The notes under the pieces: generated by a model | Seen by the model: the letters and a program-made list of their open reading frames with translations, nothing else | Database searches by the model: none | Told to the model about the DNA's origin: nothing | Source of the DNA: Pantoea ananatis LMG 2665 | GTDB lineage: Bacteria; Pseudomonadota; Gammaproteobacteria; Enterobacterales; Enterobacteriaceae | Direction: 5' to 3' | NCBI RefSeq assembly: GCF_000710035.2 | Contig: NZ_JMJJ01000005.1 | Coordinates: 434,001 to 498,000 of the forward strand | DNA length: 64,000 nt | Program-made: the position numbers and the translations under genes | Shown: one piece after another, positions 1-8,891 of the stretch | Layout: the number at the start of each line of letters is the position of its first letter | Numbering within the stretch: the first letter of the stretch is position 1

Positions 1-230
1 CCCTGATGTGAGTTTGCGACAATGACCAGACCGATGGTGGCGGCTTTGTCGCCCCAGCGCCAGAGAATCGCGCTGCCAATCACTTCACCCTGATCTTCAA
101 TCACCACGCCTTCGCCAAGCTCAATGCCGATCGCCCAGTCTTCATGGCGGTGCGGCCAGTTTAGCGCCTGGCTCATCGCATAAACCTGCGGAATGTCTTC
201 GGTCGTCATGCTACGAATATCAAATGTCAT
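1..230 (-). CDS. GNAT family N-acetyltransferase, N-terminal part (cut by window edge)
   Basis: The first 76 codons are present and read MTFDIRSMTTEDIPQVYAMS, a typical GNAT opening in which the beta1-alpha1 segment reads 'D-I-P-Q-V'. Later the stretches VVIEDQGEVIGSAILWRW and GLVIVANSHQG match GNAT strands beta2 to beta4 leading into the acetyl-CoA site, which lies outside the window. The ATG is at 230 after a GGAAAG ribosome site. It starts 10 bases after the stop of the FAD oxidoreductase, so it is probably the last gene of the catabolic operon. The acetyl acceptor is unknown; an amine or amino acid is plausible from context only. Confidence 0.75.
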   Translation of the reverse strand, partial: MTFDIRSMTTEDIPQVYAMSQALNWPHRHEDWAIGIELGEGVVIEDQGEVIGSAILWRWGDKAATIGLVIVANSHQ

Positions 231-240
231 TTTGCTTTCC

Positions 241-1571
241 TTACATCATGCCAGGTGCATCAAGTTCGCTGCCGTCAATAAAACGGCTGTAACGATAAGG
301 GGTGGGATCCACCACCGGCGTCGCGTCCGTCGCCAGTTCAGCGGCGAGGCGGCCCGCGCCGGGGCCAATACCAAAACCGTGTGCGCTGAACCCCGCCGAC
401 AGCACCAGGCCAGGCAGTTTTGCCACCGTTGAAATAACCGGAATGGCATCCGGCGTACTGTCAATCATTCCCCCCCAGGCCTGGGCGACTTTGAGATTCG
501 CCAGGGCAGGAAATTCGCGGCGCATGGCGGCCAGTCCGCTTTCCACGACCCAGGCATCGGCAGCCGGATCCAGAATACGCATCCGCTCGAAAGGCGAAAC
601 GGCATCCAGATCCCAGCGCCCCATCGCCTCAGGGCCGTGAAAGAACGGCTTCACCCCCAGATTCAGGGTAAGATTTTTACGACGACTTTTGAACGTGGGA
701 TAAAACTGACGCAGATATCGCAAGCCCTGAGCACCGGGCTCCAGCCGTCCACGGCCCGATACGGAAACGGTATAGCTGCCATCCAGCTGCGGCCGACAGG
801 CAAAGCTTTCGGTATAAAAAGGAACGGCAATGGCCTGCTCGATGGGCTGAGTCCGAAAGGCGGTGCCAATCACATTCCCCAGCGGCAGATCGATGCCGTG
901 CCGACGGCAAAACATCGAGGTCCATGCACCCGCGGCGCAGATCACGCGGGGGGCTTTGACGACTCCCCGTTCGGTTATTACGCCGCTGACGCGTCCTGCT
1001 GAAATATCCAGCCCGCGCACCGCACATTGCTGAAACACCAGCGCCCCTTTTTTCTGTGCGCCAATCACTATACCCGGCGCGGCCAGTCTGGGCTCTGCTG
1101 CACCGTCGGTGGGGGCCGAAACGCCGCCAGCCAGTTTGTAGTGCTGCCCGGCGTCAGGGCTTTCGCCTGCTGCGCATTTAATATGTCGCTGCGTACGCCG
1201 TACTGTTTGGCCATCTGGCCCCATATATCCCAGGCGGCGATGTCCGCTTCACTGCGGGTGGCGTAAACCAGTCCGCTGCGGCGAAAACCCAGCTCTTCAC
1301 CGGTTTCCACACTGAGTTCTTCCCAGCCTCGTAAGGCTTCAATCACCAGCGGCAGTTCACGTTCATCGCGATTCTGCTGACGGCACCAGCCCCAGTTGCG
1401 ACTGGATTGTTCAGCCCCGACCAGGCCCTTCTCAATCAGCACCACCTTCAGGCCCTGCTTTGCCAGATACCAGGTGGCAGCGGCACCGGCGATACCAGCA
1501 CCAATCACCACCACATCAGCGGCATCCGGGAAGTCCGGGCTGTCCTGTACATAACGAATCGGTGCAGGCAT
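241..1571 (-). pseudogene. FAD-dependent oxidoreductase (DAO family), frameshifted
   Basis: The N-terminal half, from ATG 1571, carries the dinucleotide-binding motif VVVIGAGIAGAAATWYLA and the conserved SSRNWGWCRQQ segment of glycine/D-amino-acid-oxidase-like flavoproteins. The C-terminal half, ending at 241, carries WGGMIDSTPDAIPVI and GFSAHGFGIGPGAG, the second FAD-contact region. The halves lie in different frames and join near 1110-1130, where one base appears to be missing, either in a GCGGCG stretch or in the C5 run. Adding one base gives an uninterrupted 443-residue protein, normal for the family. The change is either a real inactivating mutation or a sequencing error. Position within the operon suggests a role in oxidising the imported amine or amino acid. 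Confidence 0.8.
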
Positions 1572-1660
1572 GACGTCACAACCTCGTCGTGTATTGGGGC
1601 AGAATGACCCTGGTTCAGCTGCCCCAAAATGAGTTTTGCTTGCCAAAATGGCGGTGCCGG

Positions 1661-3325
1661 TTATTCGGCTTTCAGAATCTCTTCATGCTCGTCCAGCCAG
1701 CCCTGACGTAGCTCAGGAACCGCACGTTTCAGGCGTTCGAAATAGAGCTCACTGGTCGGTTGATCGTAGTTACCGCGTGCCAGCTGGGTCACGATAGCAC
1801 CATTGCGCATCACAACGATCTCGTCACACACGGCACGCACGGCGTGCATATCGTGGCTGATAAACATTACCGACAATCCCAGCTCACGGCGCAGTTCACT
1901 GATCAGATCCAGCACCGCCGAGGCCACTACGGTATCGAGCGCCGAGGTCACCTCATCACAGAGAATGACATCCGGTTCTGCCGCCAGGGCACGTGCCAGA
2001 TTCACACGCTGCTTTTGCCCACCGGACAACGACCAGGGACGGCGCGAGAGTACCGTGCGCGGCAACTTCACCAGATCCAGAAGTTGATACAGCCGGTTCT
2101 GCCGGGCGATGCCGCTCAGACCATGAAACAGCGTCAGGGGACGTGACAGAATCCGCTCCACGCTGTGCGCCGGATTGAGCGCCGTATCCGCCATCTGGAA
2201 AACATACTGAATACGGCGCAGCTCGTTATCCGTGCGCTTTTGCATCTGATCGGCCACCGTGTAGCCATTAAACAAGATTTGCCCCTGGCAGGCCGGATTG
2301 AGGCCAGCGATAGCGTGAGCCAGGGTGGTTTTGCCCGATCCGGATTCACCAATAATGCCGATGGCCTGACCTTTCCAGAGCGTCAGATTGATGTTTTCCA
2401 GAATGCGCACTTTGGGTAAACCATCGCTGCCTTTCGGGCCGTAACCGGCAGACAGATCGCGCACTTCCAGTAGCGGCAGTTCACCGGCTTTCGCCGGGCA
2501 CCAGTGGCTGGGCCGCTCTTTCTGCTGAGCCGCATCCATCAACAGGCGCGTATAGTCCGCTTGCGGTGCGCCAATCAGGTGCGCAGTGGTGCCATACTCA
2601 GCGATTTTACCTTGCAGCAGAACAAGGATGCGATCGGCCATTTGTGCCACCACGGCCAGGTCATGACTGACATAAATTGCCGTTACGCCGCGCTGTTTGA
2701 CCACCCGACGAAAGGCTTTCAACACTTCAACCTGGGTGGTGACATCCAGCGCCGTCGTGGGTTCATCCAGAATCACCACGTCCGGATCGCTGATCAGCGC
2801 CATCGCCGTCATCAAACGCTGTAACTGCCCGCCCGAGACCTGATGGGGGAAGCGATCGCCAATCGTATCCGGGTTGGGTAACGCCAGCTCACGAAACAAC
2901 GCCAGCGCTTTGGCCTTCGCCGCCTTGCGCGTCATGGTGCCGTGAATCACGACCGGTTCAATGACCTGATCGATAATTTTCATGCCGGGGTTAAAAGAGG
3001 CAGCCGCACTCTGGGCAATGTAGGCGACTTTGTTGCCGCGAAAAACGCGCAACTGTGCGGGGGTAAGATTCATGATGTTGGTCCCCGCAACATGAATATT
3101 GCCCTCGGCTATTTTACAGCCGTGGCGTGCATAGCCCATGAGCGCCATCGCAATAGTGGTTTTACCCGAGCCGGATTCGCCAATCAGCGCCAGCACTTCG
3201 CCCTTTTGCACCGTGAAGCGAATATCGGACACGATATCCAGCTCATCCCCGTTGTCGTTATGCGCCGTTACGCGCAGGTTATCGACAGATATCACAGGCA
3301 TTGCCGTATGTTGCGTCACGTTCAT
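1661..3325 (-). CDS. peptide/opine-type ABC transporter, fused double ATP-binding protein
   Basis: This 554-residue protein contains two complete ABC ATPase domains in one chain, as in YejF and GsiA; the dipeptide systems usually split them as DppD and DppF. Domain 1 (about residues 10-265) has Walker A GESGSGKTT, signature VSGGQLQR and Walker B VVILDEPTT. Domain 2 (about 285-535) has Walker A GESGSGKTT, signature LSGGQKQRV and Walker B VILCDEVTS. The ATG at 3325 overlaps the stop of the upstream permease by four bases (ATGA), indicating translational coupling. It should power the two permeases upstream. The substrate is not shown by the sequence; this family imports peptides, opines and similar compounds. 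Confidence 0.9.
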   Translation of the reverse strand: MNVTQHTAMPVISVDNLRVTAHNDNGDELDIVSDIRFTVQKGEVLALIGESGSGKTTIAMALMGYARHGCKIAEGNIHVAGTNIMNLTPAQLRVFRGNKVAYIAQSAAASFNPGMKIIDQVIEPVVIHGTMTRKAAKAKALALFRELALPNPDTIGDRFPHQVSGGQLQRLMTAMALISDPDVVILDEPTTALDVTTQVEVLKAFRRVVKQRGVTAIYVSHDLAVVAQMADRILVLLQGKIAEYGTTAHLIGAPQADYTRLLMDAAQQKERPSHWCPAKAGELPLLEVRDLSAGYGPKGSDGLPKVRILENINLTLWKGQAIGIIGESGSGKTTLAHAIAGLNPACQGQILFNGYTVADQMQKRTDNELRRIQYVFQMADTALNPAHSVERILSRPLTLFHGLSGIARQNRLYQLLDLVKLPRTVLSRRPWSLSGGQKQRVNLARALAAEPDVILCDEVTSALDTVVASAVLDLISELRRELGLSVMFISHDMHAVRAVCDEIVVMRNGAIVTQLARGNYDQPTSELYFERLKRAVPELRQGWLDEHEEILKAE

Positions 3326-4170
3326 GCCCCCTCCTTTGCCAGCGTCAACGGACGCATGCTTTGCAAGCTGTCAATAAACAGGTTAACGGCGATGGTCAGG
3401 CTGGCAATGGCCACCGCGGGCATCAACACGGCCGGTGAACCATCAAACAGCCCCTGAATATTTTCACGCACTAATGTTCCCCAGTCGGCATAAGGTGGCT
3501 GAACGCCCAGGCCAAGGAAGCTCAGCCCGCTCAGCAGTAAAACGATATACACAAAACGCAGGCCAAAATCGGCCAGGACCGGGTGCACCATATTGGGCAG
3601 AATATCGTGGATGGCGATGTACCAGCGGCTTTCTCCCCGCAGTCGGGAGGCGCGGACATAATCCATATTGCGCAAGTTGCTGGCCAGGGCAAAGGCGATA
3701 CGAAATGCGCCGGGCCAGTAGGTGAATACCGCAGTAATCAGCAGCATCGGCAATGAAGATCCGAACACTGCCACGATCATCAGCGCCAGGATTTTCCCCG
3801 GTAACACCAGCATGGCGTCGTTGATACGGCCCAGCAGCTCTTCCAGCCAGCGTCCGGTCACCGCCGCTAACAGCGCCAGCAGGGTGCCAATCAGGCTGGC
3901 CAGCACCGCAGCGCCCAGCGCCAGGCCAAGGGAAAATTTCGCCCCGTACATAATGCGGCTGAGCATATCCCGCCCCAGGTAATCCGTACCCAGCAGGTTT
4001 TCATGCGTAAATCCCCCCATTAACGGGCCCGCACCAATGTCGTCGAGATTGTGGGGCGCCCACCAGGTGCCGAAGAGCGCGATAATTAGCCAGAACAAGG
4101 TCACCACCAGGCCTAACTGGCCCGATAAAGACAGTGACTGAAAAATGCGCCAGGGAAGCAATATTTTCAT
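3322..4170 (-). CDS. ABC transporter permease (DppC-like)
   Basis: This 282-residue inner-membrane permease has the N-terminal extension and the GTDYLGRDMLSRIMYGAKFSL motif region that mark DppC/OppC-type subunits. About six hydrophobic segments follow, and the EAA-like cytoplasmic loop reads RASRLRGESRWYIAIHDILP. The start is placed at the second in-frame ATG (4170), whose A is the last base of the upstream TGA stop (TGATG) and which has GGAGG upstream. An ATG four codons earlier is possible. It pairs with the DppB-like subunit encoded just upstream. Confidence 0.9.
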   Translation of the reverse strand: MKILLPWRIFQSLSLSGQLGLVVTLFWLIIALFGTWWAPHNLDDIGAGPLMGGFTHENLLGTDYLGRDMLSRIMYGAKFSLGLALGAAVLASLIGTLLALLAAVTGRWLEELLGRINDAMLVLPGKILALMIVAVFGSSLPMLLITAVFTYWPGAFRIAFALASNLRNMDYVRASRLRGESRWYIAIHDILPNMVHPVLADFGLRFVYIVLLLSGLSFLGLGVQPPYADWGTLVRENIQGLFDGSPAVLMPAVAIASLTIAVNLFIDSLQSMRPLTLAKEGA

Positions 4171-5123
4171 CAGCTCCTCCATTTCGGGTTAAAGGCGATA
4201 GTCAGGATATCGGCCGCCAGCAGCAGAAGCAGATAGCAGCTGGCAAACAGCATCACACAGAGTTGAACTACCGGCAGATCGCGGTTGCTGACCGCATCGA
4301 CCATCTGACTGGCCAGGCCGGGATAGCTGAAGATGGTTTCGATAATGATGACCCCACCAAACAGGTAAGAAAGACTGAGGGAAATGGCGTTAGCGATAGG
4401 GCCAACGGCATTCGGTAAGGCATGACGGAGCACCGCCCGCATCGGGGAAACGCCTTTCAGCAAGGCCATTTCCAGATAAGGGCTGTCGAGCTGGTTAATA
4501 ATGGCCGCGCGGGTCATGCGCGCCATTTGTGCCACCAGGCCGCAGCATAACGTCATCACCGGCAGCGCATAGGCTTTAAGGTAGCTGGCGAAGTCCATAT
4601 TGGGGCTGCCCAGCGACATGGCCGAAACCCAGTGCAGCTTCACTGCAAAAATCAGGACCGCGACGGTTGCAACCAGAAACTCCGGTACCGCAACCGTTGC
4701 CATGGTGCCAATCACCAGGGCACGATCGAGTTTTGAGCCACGATTCATGGCCGCCGCGATGCCAATAATCAGCGCCAGCGGGACACAAATCGCCGTGGTG
4801 GTGGCAGCCAGTTCAAAGGTGGCAGGCAAGCGCTGCGCCACCAGCTGTGCTACCGGCAGATGACTGGCAAATGAGGTGCCAAAATTCCCTGTCAGCATAC
4901 CGCCAAGCCAGGTGAAATAGCGCACCAGCAGGGGCTGATCTAAGCCCAACTGCTGGCGCAGGGCCGCCACGGTTTCCGGCGTGGCGTTTTGCCCCAGGAT
5001 CATTTGCGCCGCATCGCCCGGCAGCAGGCTGGTGATAAAAAACACCACCGCCGAGACGATAAGCAAGGTCAGGATGCCAGCGCCAATGCGCCGGGCAATC
5101 AGGAACATCATGTATCGGTTCAT
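4170..5123 (-). CDS. ABC transporter permease (DppB-like)
   Basis: This 317-residue membrane protein starts MNRYMMFLIARRIGAGI and has the DppB/OppB hallmarks: a first transmembrane helix, the FFITSLLPGDAAQMILGQNATPE-type periplasmic segment (read in two parts), and a C-terminal EAA loop ending YPGLASQMVDAVSNRDLPVVQ. An AAGGAG ribosome site lies seven bases before the ATG. It follows the solute-binding gene by 26 bases and overlaps the next permease by one base, so the two subunits are probably made in equal amounts. It should form the heterodimeric pore of the peptide/opine-class importer. Confidence 0.9.
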   Translation of the reverse strand: MNRYMMFLIARRIGAGILTLLIVSAVVFFITSLLPGDAAQMILGQNATPETVAALRQQLGLDQPLLVRYFTWLGGMLTGNFGTSFASHLPVAQLVAQRLPATFELAATTTAICVPLALIIGIAAAMNRGSKLDRALVIGTMATVAVPEFLVATVAVLIFAVKLHWVSAMSLGSPNMDFASYLKAYALPVMTLCCGLVAQMARMTRAAIINQLDSPYLEMALLKGVSPMRAVLRHALPNAVGPIANAISLSLSYLFGGVIIIETIFSYPGLASQMVDAVSNRDLPVVQLCVMLFASCYLLLLLAADILTIAFNPKWRS

Positions 5124-5149
5124 CGGCGAACTCCTTCTTCAGACGATTA

Positions 5150-6757
5150 TCAGGCTGAAAGCCAGGCGAACTCATGGAAGCGATAGCCCATCAGCATGCC
5201 CGATGGCCAGGCTTCAAGTCCGTTAACCTTCTTGCTGTAACCGTCCATGGAACTGATAAATGCCGGGATGAGCGTTCCGCAGTGGTCATAGATCAGGGTT
5301 TGCATATCGCCGTACATCTGCTTGCGTTTGGCTTTATCACGTTCGCCACGTGCCGCAATCACCAACTGATCGAACTGAGGGTTTTTCCAGCCGCTCTCGT
5401 TGGTGGATGAGCTTGACAGGTAGAACTGTGAGAACAGCATATCGAGCGTCGGGCGCGGGTTGATCGAGCCGTAGCCCACCGGATCTTTCATCCAGTGGGT
5501 GCCCCAGTAGCCTTCATAAGGCACGCGACGCACGTTGACGTTCAGGCCTGCATTGCGTCCTACCTGCTGAATCAGCTGTGCCCCTTCCGTTGCGCCTTCC
5601 AGCGGCGGAGAGGTCACAATCTCAATGGTCTGCCCGGTCATGCCCGCTTTGTTGATATAAAATTTGGCTTTTTCGGGATCGAGCGGACGCGGTTTAAGGT
5701 CGGCGTTAAACAGCGGATGCCAGGGTGGAACCGGCGTGTCATTACTCACGTCGCCAAAGCCCTGCAGCACGGTTTTCACGATGATTTCTCTGGGCTGCAG
5801 ATATTTCATCGCCAGCACGAAATCCGGGTTGCTGCCGGGTTTGATATCGGTGCGGATAATCAGGTTGGTGTACATGCCACCTTTGGTTTCAAGCACCGCA
5901 TGGTCCGGCGTACGGCTGATGCGCATACTGTCCGGCGCTTTCAGGCCCGAGGCCACCTGGATATCGCCCGACAGCAGCGCGTTGACGCGGGCGGCCTGAT
6001 CGGTCACACCCAACAGTTCCACTTCATCCAGATGCGGTAGCCCCGGTTTAAAGTAGTTGGGGTTTTTGGTGCCCACGGTATTGACCCCGGGCGTGAAGCT
6101 TTTGCACACGAAGGGGCCGGTGCCGATCCCTTTGCTGAAATCTTTGGTGCCATCCTGAACGATCAGGAAGGGAGATGTCGTCAGCATGTAAGGAAGGTCA
6201 AAGTTGGGTGCCACGAGAACAAGCTGAACTTCATTGTCGTTCACAGCTGTAAGGGTCTTGAACTGTTCGGCAAGCTTGAATGCACTTGAGGCCACGGCGG
6301 GATCTTTATGGCGGTTAAGCGAGAAAATCACGTCTTTCGCGGTAAAGGGCTTACCGTCGTGGAACGTGACGCCTTTGCGCAGTTTGATGCTCCAGGTGAT
6401 ACCGTCGTCCGAATCCACCGACTCAGCCAGACCGGGCTTAACCGACATTGACTTGTCGACCTCTGTCAGACAGCTGTAAAACATAAACTGGCGCGTGTAG
6501 TCGGCGCTGTTGCTGCCTTTTGCCGGATCAAGCGTATCAGTCGCAGACGCGTTAGACATGCCAACACGTATTTTTCCGCCCTGAACCGGTTTGCTTTCTG
6601 CCAGCGCCACGCCGGGAAAGCCGATCAGTCCGGTGCTCATCACTGCACCGGCGGAAAGCAGCTTCATTAAACTGCGACGGGACAGCGTGCCCTCCGTGAT
6701 CATCCGCGTCAGAGCAGGATTGGTTACGTCAGATTCTTTATTATCAATTTTACTCAT
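5150..6757 (-). CDS. ABC transporter solute-binding protein, family 5 (Tat-exported)
   Basis: This 535-residue protein is of SBP_bac_5 type (DppA/OppA fold), shown by LTEVDKSMSVKPGLAESV, KLRKGVTFHDGKPFTAKDV and the lobe motif GTGPFVCKSFTPG. The N-terminus carries a twin-arginine motif, SRRSLMKL, followed by a hydrophobic stretch and an ALA cleavage site, so export is probably by Tat. That is less common than Sec export for this family. ATG 6757 is preferred over upstream starts because GAGGG precedes it. A 145-base gap separates it from the upstream oxidoreductase. It captures the substrate in the periplasm; the ligand cannot be read from sequence. Confidence 0.88.
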   Translation of the reverse strand: MSKIDNKESDVTNPALTRMITEGTLSRRSLMKLLSAGAVMSTGLIGFPGVALAESKPVQGGKIRVGMSNASATDTLDPAKGSNSADYTRQFMFYSCLTEVDKSMSVKPGLAESVDSDDGITWSIKLRKGVTFHDGKPFTAKDVIFSLNRHKDPAVASSAFKLAEQFKTLTAVNDNEVQLVLVAPNFDLPYMLTTSPFLIVQDGTKDFSKGIGTGPFVCKSFTPGVNTVGTKNPNYFKPGLPHLDEVELLGVTDQAARVNALLSGDIQVASGLKAPDSMRISRTPDHAVLETKGGMYTNLIIRTDIKPGSNPDFVLAMKYLQPREIIVKTVLQGFGDVSNDTPVPPWHPLFNADLKPRPLDPEKAKFYINKAGMTGQTIEIVTSPPLEGATEGAQLIQQVGRNAGLNVNVRRVPYEGYWGTHWMKDPVGYGSINPRPTLDMLFSQFYLSSSSTNESGWKNPQFDQLVIAARGERDKAKRKQMYGDMQTLIYDHCGTLIPAFISSMDGYSKKVNGLEAWPSGMLMGYRFHEFAWLSA

Positions 6758-6902
6758 CTGTACACCCTCATTACGTGTTCGAGAGAACATGGAAACATCC
6801 CCTGCGTCATTCAGACGGCGCATGCTGGCTGGCCGTTCCGCTGCCGGGCTGGCGAGTCGTCATTCACTGCGCGCCCAGAGCGGCCTGAAAAACAGTGTGA
6901 AT

Positions 6903-8180
6903 TTATGAAAGGCGATCCTTTGCTTTGTAGTAGAGCCCGGCGAGCGGCAAAAACCACGGTTTTCCGTGATAGCCCGGTAGTGCAGGCCATGCCTCGCGCT
7001 GCCAGGGGTTATCGCGAGATTTCTCACTTATCAGATCGGCCATCACCCGGCCCATCCATACCGACATCTGCGTGCCATGCCCGCTGTAACCCAGCGAATA
7101 AAACACCCCGTCCTGTTCACCGGCATGTGGCAGACGATCGGCACTCATATCCACCATGCCGCCCCAGCAGTAGTCGATCTTCGTGTTAGCCAGTTGGGGG
7201 AACATTTTCGCCATTGCCGCATGCAGGATGTCGCCGCTGCGTGAATCCGACGTTGGATTGCTGATGGCGAAGCGCGCCCTGCCACCAAACACCAGACGGC
7301 TATCCGCCGTGGTACGGAAGTAGTTACCGATGTTCATCGAGGTCACGTAGTTGCGGTTTTCGGGCAGCAGCGCATGAAGCAGCGTGTTATCCAGTGGCTC
7401 AGTGACGACAATAAAACTGCCCACCGGCACAATACGACGCTGAAACCACGGGAACGGGCCTTCGCTGGAGCAGCCGGTTGCCATCAGCACTTTGTCGGCC
7501 AGGATTTCGCCCTGGCTGGTGACCACCCGGTGACGATAGCCGTCGAGCCGTACCAGCTGAGTGACGTGATGATGGGTATAGATTTTTGCGCCACTGCGCA
7601 CCGCAGCTTCGGCCAGGCCCACACCAAACTTGCCCATGTGCATCTGGCCGCCATGCTGTTGCAAGAGTCCACCATGGAAGTCGCCACCGCCAATTTCACG
7701 CTGAACCTCATCTTTGCTCAGTAACTGGATATCGGGATCCACGGTGCGGCGCATCAGTGTCCAGGCGTCCTGCAGGCCGGAGAAGTGGGATGCCTTGCTG
7801 GCCAGTTTGAGCTTGCCGCACAGACGAAAATCGCAGTCGATCTGCTCTTGCTTAATTAACTGCTCAACATAGGTCACCGCATCGTCAAATGCCTTGTAGA
7901 AGCGACTGGCCTGGTCAAGTCCGTGGCTGCCAACCAGCGAGGCAAAGTTTTGCGCCACGCCGGTGTTGCAATGGCCGCCGTTGCGTGACGAGGCCTGACT
8001 CATCACCTCTTCGCTGTCCAGCACCACCACATTAATTCCGCTACGCGCCAGCGTCAGCGCTGCGGACACACCGGTAAAACCCGCCCCAATCACGACCACA
8101 TCGGCCTGTGCCGGTAAGGGGGCTTTAGCGGCGGCGCTGAACGACGGGGCGGTGGCTTGCCAGTACGATTCCAGTTTCAT
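6903..8180 (-). CDS. FAD-dependent oxidoreductase (PuuB/DAO-like)
   Basis: This 425-residue protein begins MKLESYWQATAP, a start typical of PuuB-like flavoproteins. It has the Rossmann motif VVVIGAGFTGVSAALTLARSG, the SSRNGGHCNTG segment that binds the flavin near the active site, and the C-terminal GYSGHGTQMSVWMGRVMADL. In relatives these enzymes oxidise a primary or secondary amine, giving an aldehyde plus ammonia and hydrogen peroxide or a reduced acceptor. ATG 8180 has GAGGA seven bases upstream and follows the HAD gene by ten bases. Partnership with the aldehyde dehydrogenase of the same operon fits amine to aldehyde to acid. The substrate (polyamine, gamma-glutamyl amine or opine) is inference. 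Confidence 0.87.
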   Translation of the reverse strand: MKLESYWQATAPSFSAAAKAPLPAQADVVVIGAGFTGVSAALTLARSGINVVVLDSEEVMSQASSRNGGHCNTGVAQNFASLVGSHGLDQASRFYKAFDDAVTYVEQLIKQEQIDCDFRLCGKLKLASKASHFSGLQDAWTLMRRTVDPDIQLLSKDEVQREIGGGDFHGGLLQQHGGQMHMGKFGVGLAEAAVRSGAKIYTHHHVTQLVRLDGYRHRVVTSQGEILADKVLMATGCSSEGPFPWFQRRIVPVGSFIVVTEPLDNTLLHALLPENRNYVTSMNIGNYFRTTADSRLVFGGRARFAISNPTSDSRSGDILHAAMAKMFPQLANTKIDYCWGGMVDMSADRLPHAGEQDGVFYSLGYSGHGTQMSVWMGRVMADLISEKSRDNPWQREAWPALPGYHGKPWFLPLAGLYYKAKDRLS

Positions 8181-8190
8181 GACGGTGTCC

Positions 8191-8859
8191 TCAAAGACCG
8201 ACGACGCCAGGCAGGCCGCCAATATCTTTAATTTCGGTGTATTGATAATAGGGATTGGCCGGTTCATGCCCGCGATTGACCCAGACCTTATGCTTAATGC
8301 CCAGGTCGTGCGCGGTCATCAGGTCATAACGGAAACTGGATGACACATGCAGAATTTCGTCCGGACGGCAGTCCAGTTTTTCCAGCATGTATTCAAAGCC
8401 TTTCATCTGAGGTTTATAGGCACCGGCCTCTTCCGCCGTAATCGCCATATGCACAGGCGCGCCAAGACGAGGAATGTGATGCGGAATCAGGTCGTTCATT
8501 GAGTTGGTCAGCAGCACCAGCGGAAATTCTTTCGCCACTTTGGCTAATCCGGCGGGCACATCCGGATGCGGTCCCCAGGTGGCGCAGTCGGTGTAGATAA
8601 AATCACTGTCTGCCTGCTCCCATTTCACGCCCCATTTTTTACAGGTGCGCTGAATCGCATTGCTCACCACGTCGTAATAAGGCTTCCAGGCACCCAGCAC
8701 CTCATCCAGACGATAGCCCGAAAAGTCAGCGACAAAGGCATCCATGGCATTCGCGTCCACCCGCTCCGCAAAACAGCGCTTTGCTGCACCTGCCATATCA
8801 AAAAAGATCAGCGTGCCGTAACAATCAAAAGTGATGAATTTGGGTTTAAACAGTGCCAT
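8191..8859 (-). CDS. haloacid dehalogenase type II-like hydrolase
   Basis: This 222-residue HAD-superfamily protein has motif I FDCYGTLIFFD (nucleophile in FDCYGT), motif II LLTNSM, the motif III lysine in AGAYKPQ, and the acidic motif IV region SSFRYDLMTAHDLGIK. Together these resemble L-2-haloacid dehalogenases. Many such proteins in amine or amino-acid operons are probably not real dehalogenases and may hydrolyse a phosphorylated or other small intermediate. It lies between the aldehyde dehydrogenase (31 bases) and the FAD oxidoreductase (10 bases) in the same operon, so it likely acts on the same pathway. The exact reaction is unknown. Confidence 0.85.
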   Translation of the reverse strand: MALFKPKFITFDCYGTLIFFDMAGAAKRCFAERVDANAMDAFVADFSGYRLDEVLGAWKPYYDVVSNAIQRTCKKWGVKWEQADSDFIYTDCATWGPHPDVPAGLAKVAKEFPLVLLTNSMNDLIPHHIPRLGAPVHMAITAEEAGAYKPQMKGFEYMLEKLDCRPDEILHVSSSFRYDLMTAHDLGIKHKVWVNRGHEPANPYYQYTEIKDIGGLPGVVGL

Positions 8860-8891
8860 GGAATTAACCTCGTTATTGTCAGGTGTGGTGC

